DNA from: Pseudomonas hefeiensis
Lineage (GTDB): Bacteria > Pseudomonadota > Gammaproteobacteria > Pseudomonadales > Pseudomonadaceae
Length of the DNA: 64,000 nt
Assembly: GCF_030687835.1 (NCBI RefSeq)
Contig: NZ_CP117449.1
Span: forward strand, 3,720,001-3,784,000
Direction of reading: 5' to 3'
Part shown: piece by piece, positions 28,397 to 38,024 of the stretch
Layout: every line of letters starts with the position of its first letter
How positions within the stretch are numbered: the stretch's first letter is position 1
Notes under the pieces: model-generated
Databases searched by the model: none
What the model saw: only the letters and a program-made list of their open reading frames with translations
What the model was told of the DNA's origin: nothing
Position numbers and translations under genes: made by a program

Positions 28397-30475
28397 TCAG
28401 GCCAGCGCCAGCCGTTGTGCCTGGCGAATGTCGTGCAGGAAGCGTTCGGCCGGCAGCGGGTGGCCCAGCAAGTAACCCTGCAATGAATCGCAACCCAATT
28501 GGGTCAGGAAATCCTGCTGCACGTCGGTCTCCACCCCTTCGGCAACGATCCGCAGCCCCAGGGCCTGGCCGAGGGCGACGATGGCCGAGACGATCGCCGC
28601 GTCATCACTGTCGTGCTCCAGGTCGCGGACGAAACCACGATCGATCTTCAGCTCGTTGGCCGGCAAACGCTTGAGGTACATCAGGCTCGAATACCCGGTG
28701 CCAAAGTCGTCGATGGACAAGTCCACGCCCATGTCCGAGAGCTCCTGCAGTACGGTCATGCTCGCATCCGCATCGCTCATCGCCGTGGTCTCGGTGATTT
28801 CCAGGGTCAGGCTGTTGGCCGGCAGATGATGAATCTCCAGCGCCGTGGCGACGCTCTGCACCAGGCCCACGTGACAGAACTGCAAGGCCGACAGGTTCAC
28901 CGCGATGCGCCAGTCGGTGTAGCCGAGCACGTACCATTCACGCATCTGGCGACAGGCCTCGTTCAACACCCATTCACCGATGGGAATGATCAGCCCGGTT
29001 TTTTCCGCAAGGTCGATGAAGGTATCGGGCATCAACAGGCCCTGGGTTGGATGCGTCCAGCGCAACAAGGCTTCGGCACCGACCGGACGGCCGTTGGCGG
29101 CATCGAACTTGGGCTGGTAATGGAGGCTGAACTGGCGCTGCTCGACGGCAATGCGCAAGTCTTGCAGCAATTGCAGTTGCTTGCGGGCGTTGCTGTTCAT
29201 CGAGGCATCGAAAAAGCTGTAGCCGTTCTTGCCGGCGCCCTTGGCGTGGTACATCGCCGCGTCGGCATTCATCAGCAGCTCTTCGGCGCTCTGGCCGTTG
29301 CCCGGATAAAGCGCGATGCCGACACTGGCGGATATCTGCAGGTCATGATCGGCCACCCGGAATGTGCGACCGATCAGCCCGACCTGACGGGCCGCCAGTC
29401 GCAATGCATCGTCAGGCTCGGCCAGTTGCACCAGTAGCACGAACTCATCACCGCCGATCCGCGCCAGGGTGTCCTGGCTGCGCAAGTCTTCCCGCAGGCG
29501 CTGGGCTACGTCCCGCAGCAACAAGTCACCCATGTGATGACCGAAAGCATCGTTGACCGGTTTGAAGCCGTCCAGGTCGATGAACATCAAGGCGAAACAG
29601 CCGCCTTGCTCATGCACCCGATGCATGGCCTGATCGATACGATCGGCCAGCAGCACGCGGTTGGGCAATTCGGTGAGCGGGTCGTGCAGGGCCAGTTGCG
29701 TCAGCTCGCGGTTGGCCAGGGTCAGCGATTGGGCCAGCTCGGCGGTCCGGGCTTCCAGGCGCGCATCGAGAATCGAGGTGAGCAAGGCGATGGCCAGTAC
29801 CGCCAACGTGGTGATCAGCACCAGATTGTCCAGGCCCTTGCCGCTCAAGCCGTCCAGGGCCCCGCAAAAACTGCCGTCGCTGAACCGCGCTGCGGCCATG
29901 CCGGTGTAATGCATGCCGACAATGGCCAGCCCCATCACTACGGCGGCGCCGGCGCGGGCCAGGCGTACATGAGGGATGTTCTGGCGCAGGCGAAAGGCAA
30001 TCCACAACGCGGCCGCCGAAGCGCCGACCGCAATCACCAGCGAAGCGCCGAACAACGAGGGGTCATAATCAATACCCGGCTGCATCCGCAGCGCCGCCAT
30101 GCCGGTGTAATGCATGGCGCTGATGCCGGCGCCCATGATCAACGCGCCGAAAGCCAGTTGCCAAGCCGGCAATTGCGGTTGACTGACCAACCACAGGGCA
30201 AAGCCGCAGGACAGGATGGCGGTCAGCAGCGACAAAGCGGTGATCGACACATCGTAGCCAAGCTCCACCGGCAAGGTGAACGCCAGCATGCCGATAAAAT
30301 GCATGGACCAGACCCCGATGCCCATGGCCAGGGAACCGCCGGCCATCCACCAATGCGCCGCGCGCCCCTGGGTGGTCGCTATGCGTCCGGTCATGTCCAG
30401 CGCGGTGTAGGAAGCCAGTACCGCAACAAACAGGGAAATCAAAACAAGGGCCGGTGAATAACTACCGATGAGCAT
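28397..30475 (-). CDS. MHYT-GGDEF-EAL cyclic-di-GMP enzyme
   Basis: 692-aa inner-membrane signalling protein. The N-terminal seven-helix MHYT sensor has its three motifs SMHFIGM, AMHYTGM and GMHYTGM, thought to bind copper and sense oxygen, CO or NO. The GGDEF domain keeps an intact GGDEF motif with an RSQD inhibitory site five residues before it. The EAL domain retains EALLRW, DDFGTGYSS and VAEGVET, so both synthesis and breakdown of c-di-GMP are possible on paper. The start at 30475 (MLIGSYSPALVLISL) begins the first helix; 31 upstream codons are probably untranslated. Confidence 0.93.
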   Translation of the reverse strand: MLIGSYSPALVLISLFVAVLASYTALDMTGRIATTQGRAAHWWMAGGSLAMGIGVWSMHFIGMLAFTLPVELGYDVSITALSLLTAILSCGFALWLVSQPQLPAWQLAFGALIMGAGISAMHYTGMAALRMQPGIDYDPSLFGASLVIAVGASAAALWIAFRLRQNIPHVRLARAGAAVVMGLAIVGMHYTGMAAARFSDGSFCGALDGLSGKGLDNLVLITTLAVLAIALLTSILDARLEARTAELAQSLTLANRELTQLALHDPLTELPNRVLLADRIDQAMHRVHEQGGCFALMFIDLDGFKPVNDAFGHHMGDLLLRDVAQRLREDLRSQDTLARIGGDEFVLLVQLAEPDDALRLAARQVGLIGRTFRVADHDLQISASVGIALYPGNGQSAEELLMNADAAMYHAKGAGKNGYSFFDASMNSNARKQLQLLQDLRIAVEQRQFSLHYQPKFDAANGRPVGAEALLRWTHPTQGLLMPDTFIDLAEKTGLIIPIGEWVLNEACRQMREWYVLGYTDWRIAVNLSALQFCHVGLVQSVATALEIHHLPANSLTLEITETTAMSDADASMTVLQELSDMGVDLSIDDFGTGYSSLMYLKRLPANELKIDRGFVRDLEHDSDDAAIVSAIVALGQALGLRIVAEGVETDVQQDFLTQLGCDSLQGYLLGHPLPAERFLHDIRQAQRLALA

Positions 30476-30663
30476 GGGGTTTTTCTCGTGACTGGAAAGC
30501 CGAACTGCTTCCATGCCCGGTTGAAAGGCGGCGATTGTACTCAATTGTGGTACGGGCGTACCGACCAAATATCAAAAAGCCATCAGCCCTTGAATATTTG
30601 CGACGAAAGACATCTTCTTCCGTTCGGCTAAGCTGTGGGGGCCATTTTTCAGGAGCCCCATCC

Positions 30664-31290
30664 ATGACCGCCCCAACTACCGCGTTAGTGGTAATAGACG
30701 TTCAGAACGACTTCATCCCCGCAGGCCAACTGGCCGTACCGGGGGGTGACGAAATCGTGCCATTGATCAACCGCCTGGGCCGTTCATTCAGGCACGTCAT
30801 CCTCGCCCAGGACTGGCACCCGGCCGGGCATGCTTCGTTTGCCTCCAGCCATCCGGACAAGCAACCGTTCGACCTTATTCAACTGCCCTATGGCGAACAG
30901 AAACTGTGGCCCGACCACTGCATACAGGGCACCCAAGGCGCCGCGCTGCACCCGGCCCTGGACCTGCCCCACGCCCAACTGATCATTCGCAAGGGCTGTA
31001 ACCCGGACATCGACAGCTATTCGGCCTTCATGGAAGCCGACCGCCAGACACCCACCGGGTTGACGGGCTACCTCAAGGAGCGCGGCATCGACACGGTGTA
31101 TATGGTGGGGCTGGCGCTGGATTTTTGCGTGATGTTTTCGGCGCTGGATGCCCGGGCGGCGGGGTTCAATGCGCTTGTGGTGCTCGACGCCTGTCGGGGC
31201 ATTGATATCGACGGTTCGATGGAGGCGGCAATCCGGCGGATGCAGCAAGCGGGTGTGGCGCTGATTGAATCGAGCGCATTAGACGCCTGA
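30664..31290 (+). CDS. pncA: Nicotinamidase
   Basis: 208-aa cytoplasmic amidase that converts nicotinamide to nicotinate for NAD salvage. The catalytic triad is visible as Asp12 (VVIDVQNDF), Lys110 (IIRKGC) and Cys155 (LDFCVMF); metal ligands Asp50 and His52 (AQDWHPAGH) and His85 (WPDHCIQGT) are in place. CAGGAGC precedes the ATG by about 8 bases. Divergent from the GGDEF/EAL gene and convergent with the sensor kinase gene. Confidence 0.94.
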   Translation: MTAPTTALVVIDVQNDFIPAGQLAVPGGDEIVPLINRLGRSFRHVILAQDWHPAGHASFASSHPDKQPFDLIQLPYGEQKLWPDHCIQGTQGAALHPALDLPHAQLIIRKGCNPDIDSYSAFMEADRQTPTGLTGYLKERGIDTVYMVGLALDFCVMFSALDARAAGFNALVVLDACRGIDIDGSMEAAIRRMQQAGVALIESSALDA

Positions 31291-31315
31291 CCCCTCGCCC
31301 CGGCCTCGAACGGCA

Positions 31316-32617
31316 TCAGCACGCTGGTGGCAACCACAAGCGCAACCGCGCGCCGCCCAGCGGCGAGGCTTGCGCCGTCAGCGTACCGCCCTGGGCTTGC
31401 AGGGCTCGACGGCTGATGGCCAGGCCCAGGCCAAAGCCGCCCGTGGCGCGGTCGCGGCTGCGGTCCAAACGGTAGAACGGCTCAAACACGCGCTCGCGCT
31501 CGCTGTCGGGAATACCGATACCGTCGTCGTCGACCCAGATCTCACAGCCCTGGACGCCGACCTGGACGCCGACCTGGATCCGTTTTTCGCAATAGCGCAT
31601 GGCATTGCGCAACAAGTTCTGCAATGCCCGGGCCGTCAAGCGTGGGTCCAGCACGAAACGCTCCAGCGCGCCGTGCAGCAGCACATCAATCACCACGTCC
31701 GGCGCCGCCAGGTCCTCGTCAACACTGCCCAGGATGCTGTCGATGAACTCGTCCAGTGCCACCTCCACTCGCTCGGGCAGATGCTCGGGGTTCTGCAGAC
31801 GGCTGTAGGACAGCAACTCCAGCACCAACTCATCCAGCTCGCGAATGTGCGCCACCAACCCTTGCAGCCGCTCGCGACTGGCCGGTGGCAGGTCTTCGGA
31901 CAGCGCCAGGGCCAGGCCGAAATCGAGGCGGGTCAATGGCGTGCGTAATTCATGGGACACCGCATTGAGCAGATCGCGCTGCTGGTTGAGCAGACGCTCG
32001 ATGTCGCCGGCCATCGTATCGAACACGTGGGCCAGGCTGCCGATGTTCGAGCTGGCGCCAATCTGCGTACGTTCGCTCAAATGGCCTTTGCCGAAGCGTT
32101 CAGCGGTGCGTTTGAGCCGTTCCAGATCGCGCCAATGCGGCCGCAACCAAAGCAGCAGGCAGGCCAGCATCGTCGCGCCGATCAGCACGTTGATGCTCCA
32201 GTACAGCCCACTGACCTCGGTCGGGTCCGGGGGCACGATCATCTTGACCGCCGTGCGCTCATCCAGCGGCGCGGCCGCCAGGGTTCGCCAGGCCCATTCG
32301 CCCAGACGCACCACGTTCTCGCCGCGCTTGAGACGCGTCTGCTCATCGGCGCTGAAACCTTCATCATCGATGGCCGCCAGTTCGATGCGCAGCGGCTCGA
32401 ATTCCTTATCCATCTGTGCCGCCAGTGTCGGCCACTGTTCGCTGGGCACGTTATGGAACTGCCTGACCATCAAGGTTTGCAGGCCACGGGAGTAATCGAG
32501 GTTGTAGCTCAGAAAACGCTCATGAAACAGCCGGACCACCAGTTCCGGCATCAGGTAGATCGCGGCGCTGTAGGACACGATGGTGACCAGGTAAAGGCGA
32601 ATCAGCAGCTTCCACAT
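31316..32617 (-). CDS. Sensor histidine kinase, RstB-like
   Basis: 433-aa inner-membrane kinase. Two membrane helices (about 6-24 and 139-158) flank a periplasmic sensor. A HAMP linker follows, then the dimerisation domain with phospho-acceptor His222 in NAVSHELRTPLTRLDF, and an ATPase domain with NLLRNAMRYC, DDDGIGIP and GGFGLGLAI. A short in-frame repeat (QVGVQVGVQG) near the ATPase domain comes from a 12-base duplication. It begins 4 bases after the response-regulator gene ends. RND pump genes lie divergently upstream and are candidate targets. Confidence 0.92.
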   Translation of the reverse strand: MWKLLIRLYLVTIVSYSAAIYLMPELVVRLFHERFLSYNLDYSRGLQTLMVRQFHNVPSEQWPTLAAQMDKEFEPLRIELAAIDDEGFSADEQTRLKRGENVVRLGEWAWRTLAAAPLDERTAVKMIVPPDPTEVSGLYWSINVLIGATMLACLLLWLRPHWRDLERLKRTAERFGKGHLSERTQIGASSNIGSLAHVFDTMAGDIERLLNQQRDLLNAVSHELRTPLTRLDFGLALALSEDLPPASRERLQGLVAHIRELDELVLELLSYSRLQNPEHLPERVEVALDEFIDSILGSVDEDLAAPDVVIDVLLHGALERFVLDPRLTARALQNLLRNAMRYCEKRIQVGVQVGVQGCEIWVDDDGIGIPDSERERVFEPFYRLDRSRDRATGGFGLGLAISRRALQAQGGTLTAQASPLGGARLRLWLPPAC

Positions 32618-32621
32618 CGAC

Positions 32622-33323
32622 TCAACATTCCCACTCGGAGCGGCTGAACAGATAACCCTTGCCCCACACGGTCTTGATCTTGCGGGCTTCGCCGGCGTTG
32701 TCGTCGAACTTGCGCCGCAGCTTGGAAATCGCCACGTCCACCGAGCGGTCGGTGCCGTTGAATTCGATGCCGCGCAGGCGCTGCAGGATCTGATCGCGGC
32801 TCAACACCTCACCGCAATGCCGGGCCAGCACTACCAGCAGGTTGTATTCGCCGCTGGACAGTTCCACCGCTTGCCCGCGCCAGGTCACGGTACGTTCGGA
32901 CAGGTCGATGCACAGGTTGCCCATGAGAATACGGTCGTTGACCGTCTGCGGCTCGGTGAGGCTACTGCGGCGCAACAAGGTCCGCACCCGCGCCAGCAGC
33001 ACCCTGGGCTCGCAGGGCTTGCTGACGTAGTCGTCGGCCCCCATCTCCAGGCCCAACACCTGATCATGGCTGTCGTCCCGGGCGGTGAGCATCAGAATCG
33101 GCAAGGTGGCCGAATCGGCCCGCAACAAGCGGCAGACCTGCAAGCCGTCCAGCCCCGGCAGCATCAGGTCGAGGATCACCAGGTCCGGTGGATCGACCCG
33201 CGCCCGTTCACGCACATGATCGCCACGGCTGAGCACACTGACCTTGTAGCCGTTGCGCTCCAGGTAGCTGGCGATCAGTTCAGAAAGGGCGGTGTCGTCT
33301 TCCACCAGGAGGATGTTGGGCAT
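32622..33323 (-). CDS. OmpR family response regulator, RstA-like
   Basis: 233-aa two-component regulator. The receiver domain carries Asp9/Asp10, phospho-acceptor Asp52 in VILDLMLPGLDG and a lysine in YVSKPCEP. The DNA-binding winged helix follows (SGEYNLLVVLARHCGEVLSR, GTDRSVDVAISKLRRKFDD). The frame runs further upstream only through REP sequence; MPNILLVEDD at 33323 is the true start. It is co-transcribed with the kinase and divergent from the RND genes. Confidence 0.93.
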   Translation of the reverse strand: MPNILLVEDDTALSELIASYLERNGYKVSVLSRGDHVRERARVDPPDLVILDLMLPGLDGLQVCRLLRADSATLPILMLTARDDSHDQVLGLEMGADDYVSKPCEPRVLLARVRTLLRRSSLTEPQTVNDRILMGNLCIDLSERTVTWRGQAVELSSGEYNLLVVLARHCGEVLSRDQILQRLRGIEFNGTDRSVDVAISKLRRKFDDNAGEARKIKTVWGKGYLFSRSEWEC

Positions 33324-33357
33324 GGTGTTTCCAGAGTGCTGGGGCGCCTGGCGGATC

Positions 33358-33428
33358 GCCTTCGCGAGCAAGCCCGCTCCCACAGAGGTTGGCATGAGCA
33401 TTGTGGGAGCGGGCTTGCTCGCGAAGGC
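33358..33428. repeat. REPIN between the response regulator and RND genes
   Basis: 27-base perfect arms at 33358-33384 and 33402-33428 with only 17 bases between them, the tightest REPIN in the window. It sits in the divergent promoter region of the two-component and pump operons. Confidence 0.92.
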
Positions 33429-33585
33429 GGCATAACAGGCACCAAGGAATCAAGCTGCCAAGGATATACGCCCTCGCCCCCCCACGAGCAAACCCCTTAC
33501 ACAATTTCACACAGCCCCTACAAAGCTTTACCGATGCGCCCCTTCACCCCCCGTAGCATGCAACGTTCATTGTTGGGGAAGCACC

Positions 33586-34743
33586 ATGCCAAAGAACCCT
33601 TTCGCCACCCTGGGCCTGTTGCTCGGGACGCTGCTGCTGAGCGCCTGCGACGGCCCCTCGAGCCCTGAAGACGCGACGCCGCTGGCCACTGTGGCAATCG
33701 AAACCATCGAAGCCCGGCCACTCTCCATCAGCAGCGAACTGAGCGGACGCCTCGCTGCGCCGCGCATTGCCGAGGTTCGCGCACGGGTGCCAGGGGTGGT
33801 GCTGCAGCAGGTCTTTCGTGAGGGCAGCGACGTGAAACAAGGCGATGTGCTGTTTCGCATCGACCCGGCACCGTTCAAGGCCGACCTGGACAGCGCCGAA
33901 GCGGCATTGCGCAAGGCTGAGGCCAACGCGTTCCAGGCCCGCCTGCAAGCGCAGCGTTATTCGCAGTTGATTGAAGATAACGCCGTCAGCGGCCAGGACT
34001 ACGACAATGCCCGTGCCGCCGTACGTCAGACCGCCGCCGACGTCTGGGCGAATAAGGCCGCCGTGGAACGGGCCAGGCTGAACCTGGGCTATGCCACGGT
34101 CACCGCGCCGATTGCCGGGCGCATCGGTCGGGCGCTGGTGACCGAAGGTGCGCTGGTGGGACAGAACGAAACCACACCGCTGGCCCTCATCCAGCAGTTG
34201 AATCCGATCCATGCAGACCTGACCCAATCAGTGCGCGAGCTCAATGATTTGCGCCGCGCCTTGCGTTCCGGCCAGTTAAAACAGGTCGGGCAGGACCAGG
34301 CCAAGGCCACGCTGATCCAGGATGACGGCAGCCTCTACCCGTTGCCGGGCAAGTTGCTGTTCACCGACATCACCGTCGACCCGGGCACCGGCCAGATCAC
34401 CCTGCGCAGCGAGTTTCCCAACCCTGACCTCGACCTGCTGCCGGGCAGCTTCGTGCGCGTGCGCCTGGAGCAAGCCGTCGACCGTCAGGGTATCAGCGTG
34501 CCGCAACGGGCTATCCAGCGCGACAGCGCCGGGACCGCTCAGGTGTTGCTGCTCGACGCGCAGCAGCAAGTCAGCCTGCAACCGGTGGAACTGGGTCCCG
34601 TGCAAAACGACCGCTGGATTGTCACCCACGGTCTCAAGCCCGGCGACCGTATCGTGGTGCAAGGTCTGCAACACGCACGCCCCGGTGAAAAAGTCCGGAT
34701 CGACCCATCCCCTCTTCCACTTGCCCAGGCACCTGGTCAGTAA
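33586..34743 (+). CDS. RND efflux periplasmic adaptor lipoprotein
   Basis: 385-aa membrane-fusion protein. A lipoprotein signal ends in LLLSAC with lipid-modified Cys21. The lipoyl/hairpin section has VRARVPGVVLQQVFREGSDV and a coiled-coil hairpin (about 105-165), followed by LGYATVTAPIAGRIGRALV and the beta-barrel and membrane-proximal domains. It links the inner-membrane pump to an outer-membrane channel. The permease starts 14 bases after its stop. No outer-membrane factor gene follows, so an OprM/TolC-type channel from elsewhere must be used. Confidence 0.93.
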   Translation: MPKNPFATLGLLLGTLLLSACDGPSSPEDATPLATVAIETIEARPLSISSELSGRLAAPRIAEVRARVPGVVLQQVFREGSDVKQGDVLFRIDPAPFKADLDSAEAALRKAEANAFQARLQAQRYSQLIEDNAVSGQDYDNARAAVRQTAADVWANKAAVERARLNLGYATVTAPIAGRIGRALVTEGALVGQNETTPLALIQQLNPIHADLTQSVRELNDLRRALRSGQLKQVGQDQAKATLIQDDGSLYPLPGKLLFTDITVDPGTGQITLRSEFPNPDLDLLPGSFVRVRLEQAVDRQGISVPQRAIQRDSAGTAQVLLLDAQQQVSLQPVELGPVQNDRWIVTHGLKPGDRIVVQGLQHARPGEKVRIDPSPLPLAQAPGQ

Positions 34744-34757
34744 GCAGGACGTTCCCT

Positions 34758-37700
34758 ATGCCGCAGTTCTTTATCGACCGCCCGGTATTCGCCTGGGTGG
34801 TCGCGTTGTTCATCCTGTTGGCCGGCGCGCTGGCCATACCCCAACTGCCGGTGGCGCAATACCCCGATGTCGCGCCGCCGCAAATCGAGATATCCGCCAC
34901 TTACCCGGGCGCGTCGGCACACACGGTCGACGAAAGCGTGGTCAGCGTGATTGAGGAAGAGCTCAACGGCGTCGATCACCTGTTGTATTTCGAGTCCCAG
35001 AGCAGCCTCGGCAGCGCCACCATCACCGCGACTTTCCAACCCGGCACGAACCCGGAGCTGGCCCAGGTCGATGTGCAGAACCGCCTCAAGGCCGTGGAGT
35101 CACGCTTGCCCCAGGCGGTCACCCAGCAAGGCTTGCAGGTGGAAAAAGTCTCCGCCGGCTTCCTGCTGCTGATCACCCTCACCTCCAGCGACGGCCAACT
35201 CGACGACGTAGCCCTCAGTGATTACCTGGCGCGCAACGTGATGAACGAGATCAAGCGCCTGGACGGTGTCGGCAAGGCGCAGTTGTACGGCGCCGAACGG
35301 GCGATGCGGATCTGGATCGACCCGCAGAAACTGATCGGTTTCAACCTGACCCCAACGGATGTCAATGCCGCCATTGTCGCGCAGAACGCTCAGGTCTCGG
35401 CGGGCAGCATCGGCGACTTGCCGACCCGTGCCACTCAGGAGATCACGGCGACCGTCCTGGTCAAGGGACAGCTGTCGACCCCCGAAGAATTCGCCGACAT
35501 CGTGCTCAAGGCCAACCCCGACGGCTCGACCGTGCGTATCGCCGACGTGGCGCGGGTTGAAGTCGGCAGCCAGGAATACCAGTTCTCCACACGGTTGAAC
35601 GGCAAGCCCTCCACCGCCGTCGGCGTGCAGTTGTCACCGGGTGCCAATGCCCTGAATACGGCGTCCCTGGTGCGGGCAAAAATGGACGAACTGGCGCGCT
35701 ACTTCCCCAAAGGCGTGGAATACAAGATCCCGTATGACACCTCGCCCTTTGTCAAAGTCTCCATCACCAAAGTGATCTACACCCTCGGCGAGGCGATGCT
35801 GCTGGTGTTCGCCGTGATGTTCCTGTTCCTGCAGAACATCCGCTACACCTTGATCCCGACCCTGGTGGTGCCCGTGGCGTTGATGGGAACGTTTGCCACC
35901 ATGCTCGCCCTGGGCTTTTCCATCAACGTGCTGACGATGTTCGGCATGGTGTTGGCCATCGGCATCCTGGTGGACGATGCCATCGTGGTGGTGGAGAACG
36001 TCGAACGGATCATGGCCAGCGAAGGCTTGTCACCCAAGGACGCCACGCGCAAGGCGATGCAGCAAATCACCGGGGCAATCATCGGTATCACCCTGGTGCT
36101 GGTGGCAGTGTTTATCCCCATGGCGTTCATGCAAGGTTCGGTGGGTGTCATCTACCGGCAGTTCTCCCTGTCCATGGCAACGTCGATCCTGTTTTCGGCG
36201 TTCCTCGCATTGACCTTGACCCCGGCGCTCTGTGGGACGTTGCTCAAACCGGTAAGCCAGGGCGACCATCACGCCAAGGGCGGATTCTTCGGCTGGTTCA
36301 ATCGGCGTTTCGAGCAGTTGAGCGATCGTTATCAAGGCTGGGTCGCCTATGCCCTCAGGCGTACCGGGCGTTATCTGCTGATCTACGGCGTGCTGCTGGT
36401 GGGCGTGGGCCTGCTGTTCAGTCGCCTGCCCTCCTCCTTCCTGCCGGTGGAGGACCAGGGCTACACCATCACCGATATCCAGCTGCCGCCCGGTGCGAGC
36501 AAGAACCGCACGGTACAGGTGGTCGAACAGATCGAGGCCCACAACGCCGGTGAACCGGGGGTGGGCGACAGCACGATAATTCTGGGCTTCAGCTTTTCCG
36601 GCAGCGGGCAGAACGCCGCACTGGCATTCACCACGCTCAAGGACTGGTCGCAGCGAGGCAGCGACGACTCGGCCGGCTCGATTGCCGAGCGCGCCAACCA
36701 GGCGCTCGGCCAGATCAAGGATGCCATGGCCTTTACCGTGCTGCCGCCGCCAGTGGATGGCCTGGGGACCTCCAGTGGTTTCGAATTCCGCCTCCAGGAC
36801 CGCGGCGGCCTCGGCCACGCCACGCTGATGCAGGCGCGCAGCGAATTGCTCGCCGCCGCCGAAAAAAGCCCGGTACTGATGAACGTGCGTGAAAGCGCCC
36901 TGGCCGAGGCGCCGCAGGTGCAACTGGAAGTCGACCGCAAACAGGCCAATGCCCTCGGCGTCTCCTTTGCCGATGTTGGCAACGTGCTGGCCACTGCGGT
37001 GGGTTCGGCGTATATCAACGACTTCCCCAATCAGGGGCGGATGCAGCGGGTGGTGGTCCAGGCTGAAGGCGATCAGCGCAGCCAGGTGGCCGACCTGCTG
37101 AAAATCCATGTTCGCAACAACAGCGGAAAAATGGTGCCGCTGTCGGCTTTCGTCCAGGCCAGATGGACCCAGGGACCGGCGCAGTTGACCCGCTATAACG
37201 GTTACCCGGCCATCAGTATTTCCGGCGAACCGGCGTCTGGCCACAGCACCGGCGAGGCCATGGCGGAGATCGAACGGCTGGTGGCCCAAGGGCCGGCGGG
37301 ACTGGGCCAGGAATGGACCGGGCTGTCGTTGCAGGAGCGCTTGTCCGGCAGCCAGGCGCCAATATTGCTGGGCCTGTCGTTGCTGGTGGTGTTCCTGTGC
37401 CTGGCGGCGCTTTATGAGAGTTGGTCGATCCCCACTGCGGTGCTGTTGGTGGTGCCGCTGGGGGTACTCGGCGCGGTGTTGGCGGTATCGTTGCGCGGCA
37501 TGCCCAACGATGTGTTCTTCAAGGTCGGGTTGGTCACCATCATCGGTCTGTCGGCCAAGAACGCGATCCTGATCATCGAGTTTGCCAAGCATCTTTACGA
37601 CGAAGGCCACGACCTGATCGACGCCACGCTCCAGGCCGCGCGCCTGCGCCTGCGCCCGATCATCATGACCTCTCTGGCCTTCATCCTCGGCGTGGTGCCG

Positions 37701-37880
37701 CTGGCCATCGCCACCGGAGCCAGTTCAGCGAGCCAGCAGGCCATCGGGACCGGGGTGATTGGCGGAATGATTACGGCCACGCTGGCAGTGGTGTTTGTGC
37801 CGGTGTTTTTTGTCGGGGTGATGAAGCTGGTGCGCAAGCGTCACAAGCACATTAAAGAGTCAGCCCCGTCTGCGGGCTAA
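34758..37880 (+). CDS. RND efflux pump permease (AcrB/MexB family)
   Basis: 1040-aa inner-membrane proton-driven drug exporter of the HAE1 family. It has the N-terminal helix FFIDRPVFAWVVALFILLAG, the twofold repeated 12-helix layout, the proton-relay aspartates in GILVDDAIVVVENVER (about residues 405-420) and a lysine in the second half (GLSAKNAILIIEFAKHL). Substrates cannot be read from sequence. It forms an operon with the adaptor; the adjacent RstAB-like system is the likely regulator by position. Confidence 0.95.
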   Translation: MPQFFIDRPVFAWVVALFILLAGALAIPQLPVAQYPDVAPPQIEISATYPGASAHTVDESVVSVIEEELNGVDHLLYFESQSSLGSATITATFQPGTNPELAQVDVQNRLKAVESRLPQAVTQQGLQVEKVSAGFLLLITLTSSDGQLDDVALSDYLARNVMNEIKRLDGVGKAQLYGAERAMRIWIDPQKLIGFNLTPTDVNAAIVAQNAQVSAGSIGDLPTRATQEITATVLVKGQLSTPEEFADIVLKANPDGSTVRIADVARVEVGSQEYQFSTRLNGKPSTAVGVQLSPGANALNTASLVRAKMDELARYFPKGVEYKIPYDTSPFVKVSITKVIYTLGEAMLLVFAVMFLFLQNIRYTLIPTLVVPVALMGTFATMLALGFSINVLTMFGMVLAIGILVDDAIVVVENVERIMASEGLSPKDATRKAMQQITGAIIGITLVLVAVFIPMAFMQGSVGVIYRQFSLSMATSILFSAFLALTLTPALCGTLLKPVSQGDHHAKGGFFGWFNRRFEQLSDRYQGWVAYALRRTGRYLLIYGVLLVGVGLLFSRLPSSFLPVEDQGYTITDIQLPPGASKNRTVQVVEQIEAHNAGEPGVGDSTIILGFSFSGSGQNAALAFTTLKDWSQRGSDDSAGSIAERANQALGQIKDAMAFTVLPPPVDGLGTSSGFEFRLQDRGGLGHATLMQARSELLAAAEKSPVLMNVRESALAEAPQVQLEVDRKQANALGVSFADVGNVLATAVGSAYINDFPNQGRMQRVVVQAEGDQRSQVADLLKIHVRNNSGKMVPLSAFVQARWTQGPAQLTRYNGYPAISISGEPASGHSTGEAMAEIERLVAQGPAGLGQEWTGLSLQERLSGSQAPILLGLSLLVVFLCLAALYESWSIPTAVLLVVPLGVLGAVLAVSLRGMPNDVFFKVGLVTIIGLSAKNAILIIEFAKHLYDEGHDLIDATLQAARLRLRPIIMTSLAFILGVVPLAIATGASSASQQAIGTGVIGGMITATLAVVFVPVFFVGVMKLVRKRHKHIKESAPSAG

Positions 37881-37903
37881 TCAAAAAATCATAAATAAAA
37901 GTG

Positions 37904-37935
37904 CTTGTAAACTGTCAGGAATGACAGTTTACAAG
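37904..37935. promoter_or_regulatory. 14-bp perfect inverted repeat containing CTGTCA-N4-TGACAG
   Basis: CTTGTAAACTGTCA and its exact complement flank GGAA, giving a long hairpin with a GNRA-type tetraloop. It is the only marked feature between the RND permease and the 151-aa gene. The centre (37912-37927) shares its pattern with the palindrome at 44366-44381 upstream of the 1010-aa gene. No T-run follows, so an operator is at least as likely as a terminator. Confidence 0.5.
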
Positions 37936-38024
37936 CCTTTGAAAAACGCGTTCTCTAGCGTTATCCAGCAGTAGGCTCAATGCGGCCTTTGGACACCTTA
38001 GTTCTAGCAACGGAGACCGAATCC

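Noticed and set aside
31545..31580. 12-base tandem duplication in the sensor kinase gene (QVGVQVGVQG)
   Set aside because: In frame and small, with intact ATPase motifs on both sides; treated as harmless length variation.
36030..37610. Antisense open frame of 526 codons inside the RND permease gene
   Set aside because: Lies wholly within a clear coding region and has no protein family features.
37980..38024. Earlier in-frame start for the 151-aa protein
   Set aside because: No ribosome binding site, while CGGAGA is correctly placed before the ATG at 38025.
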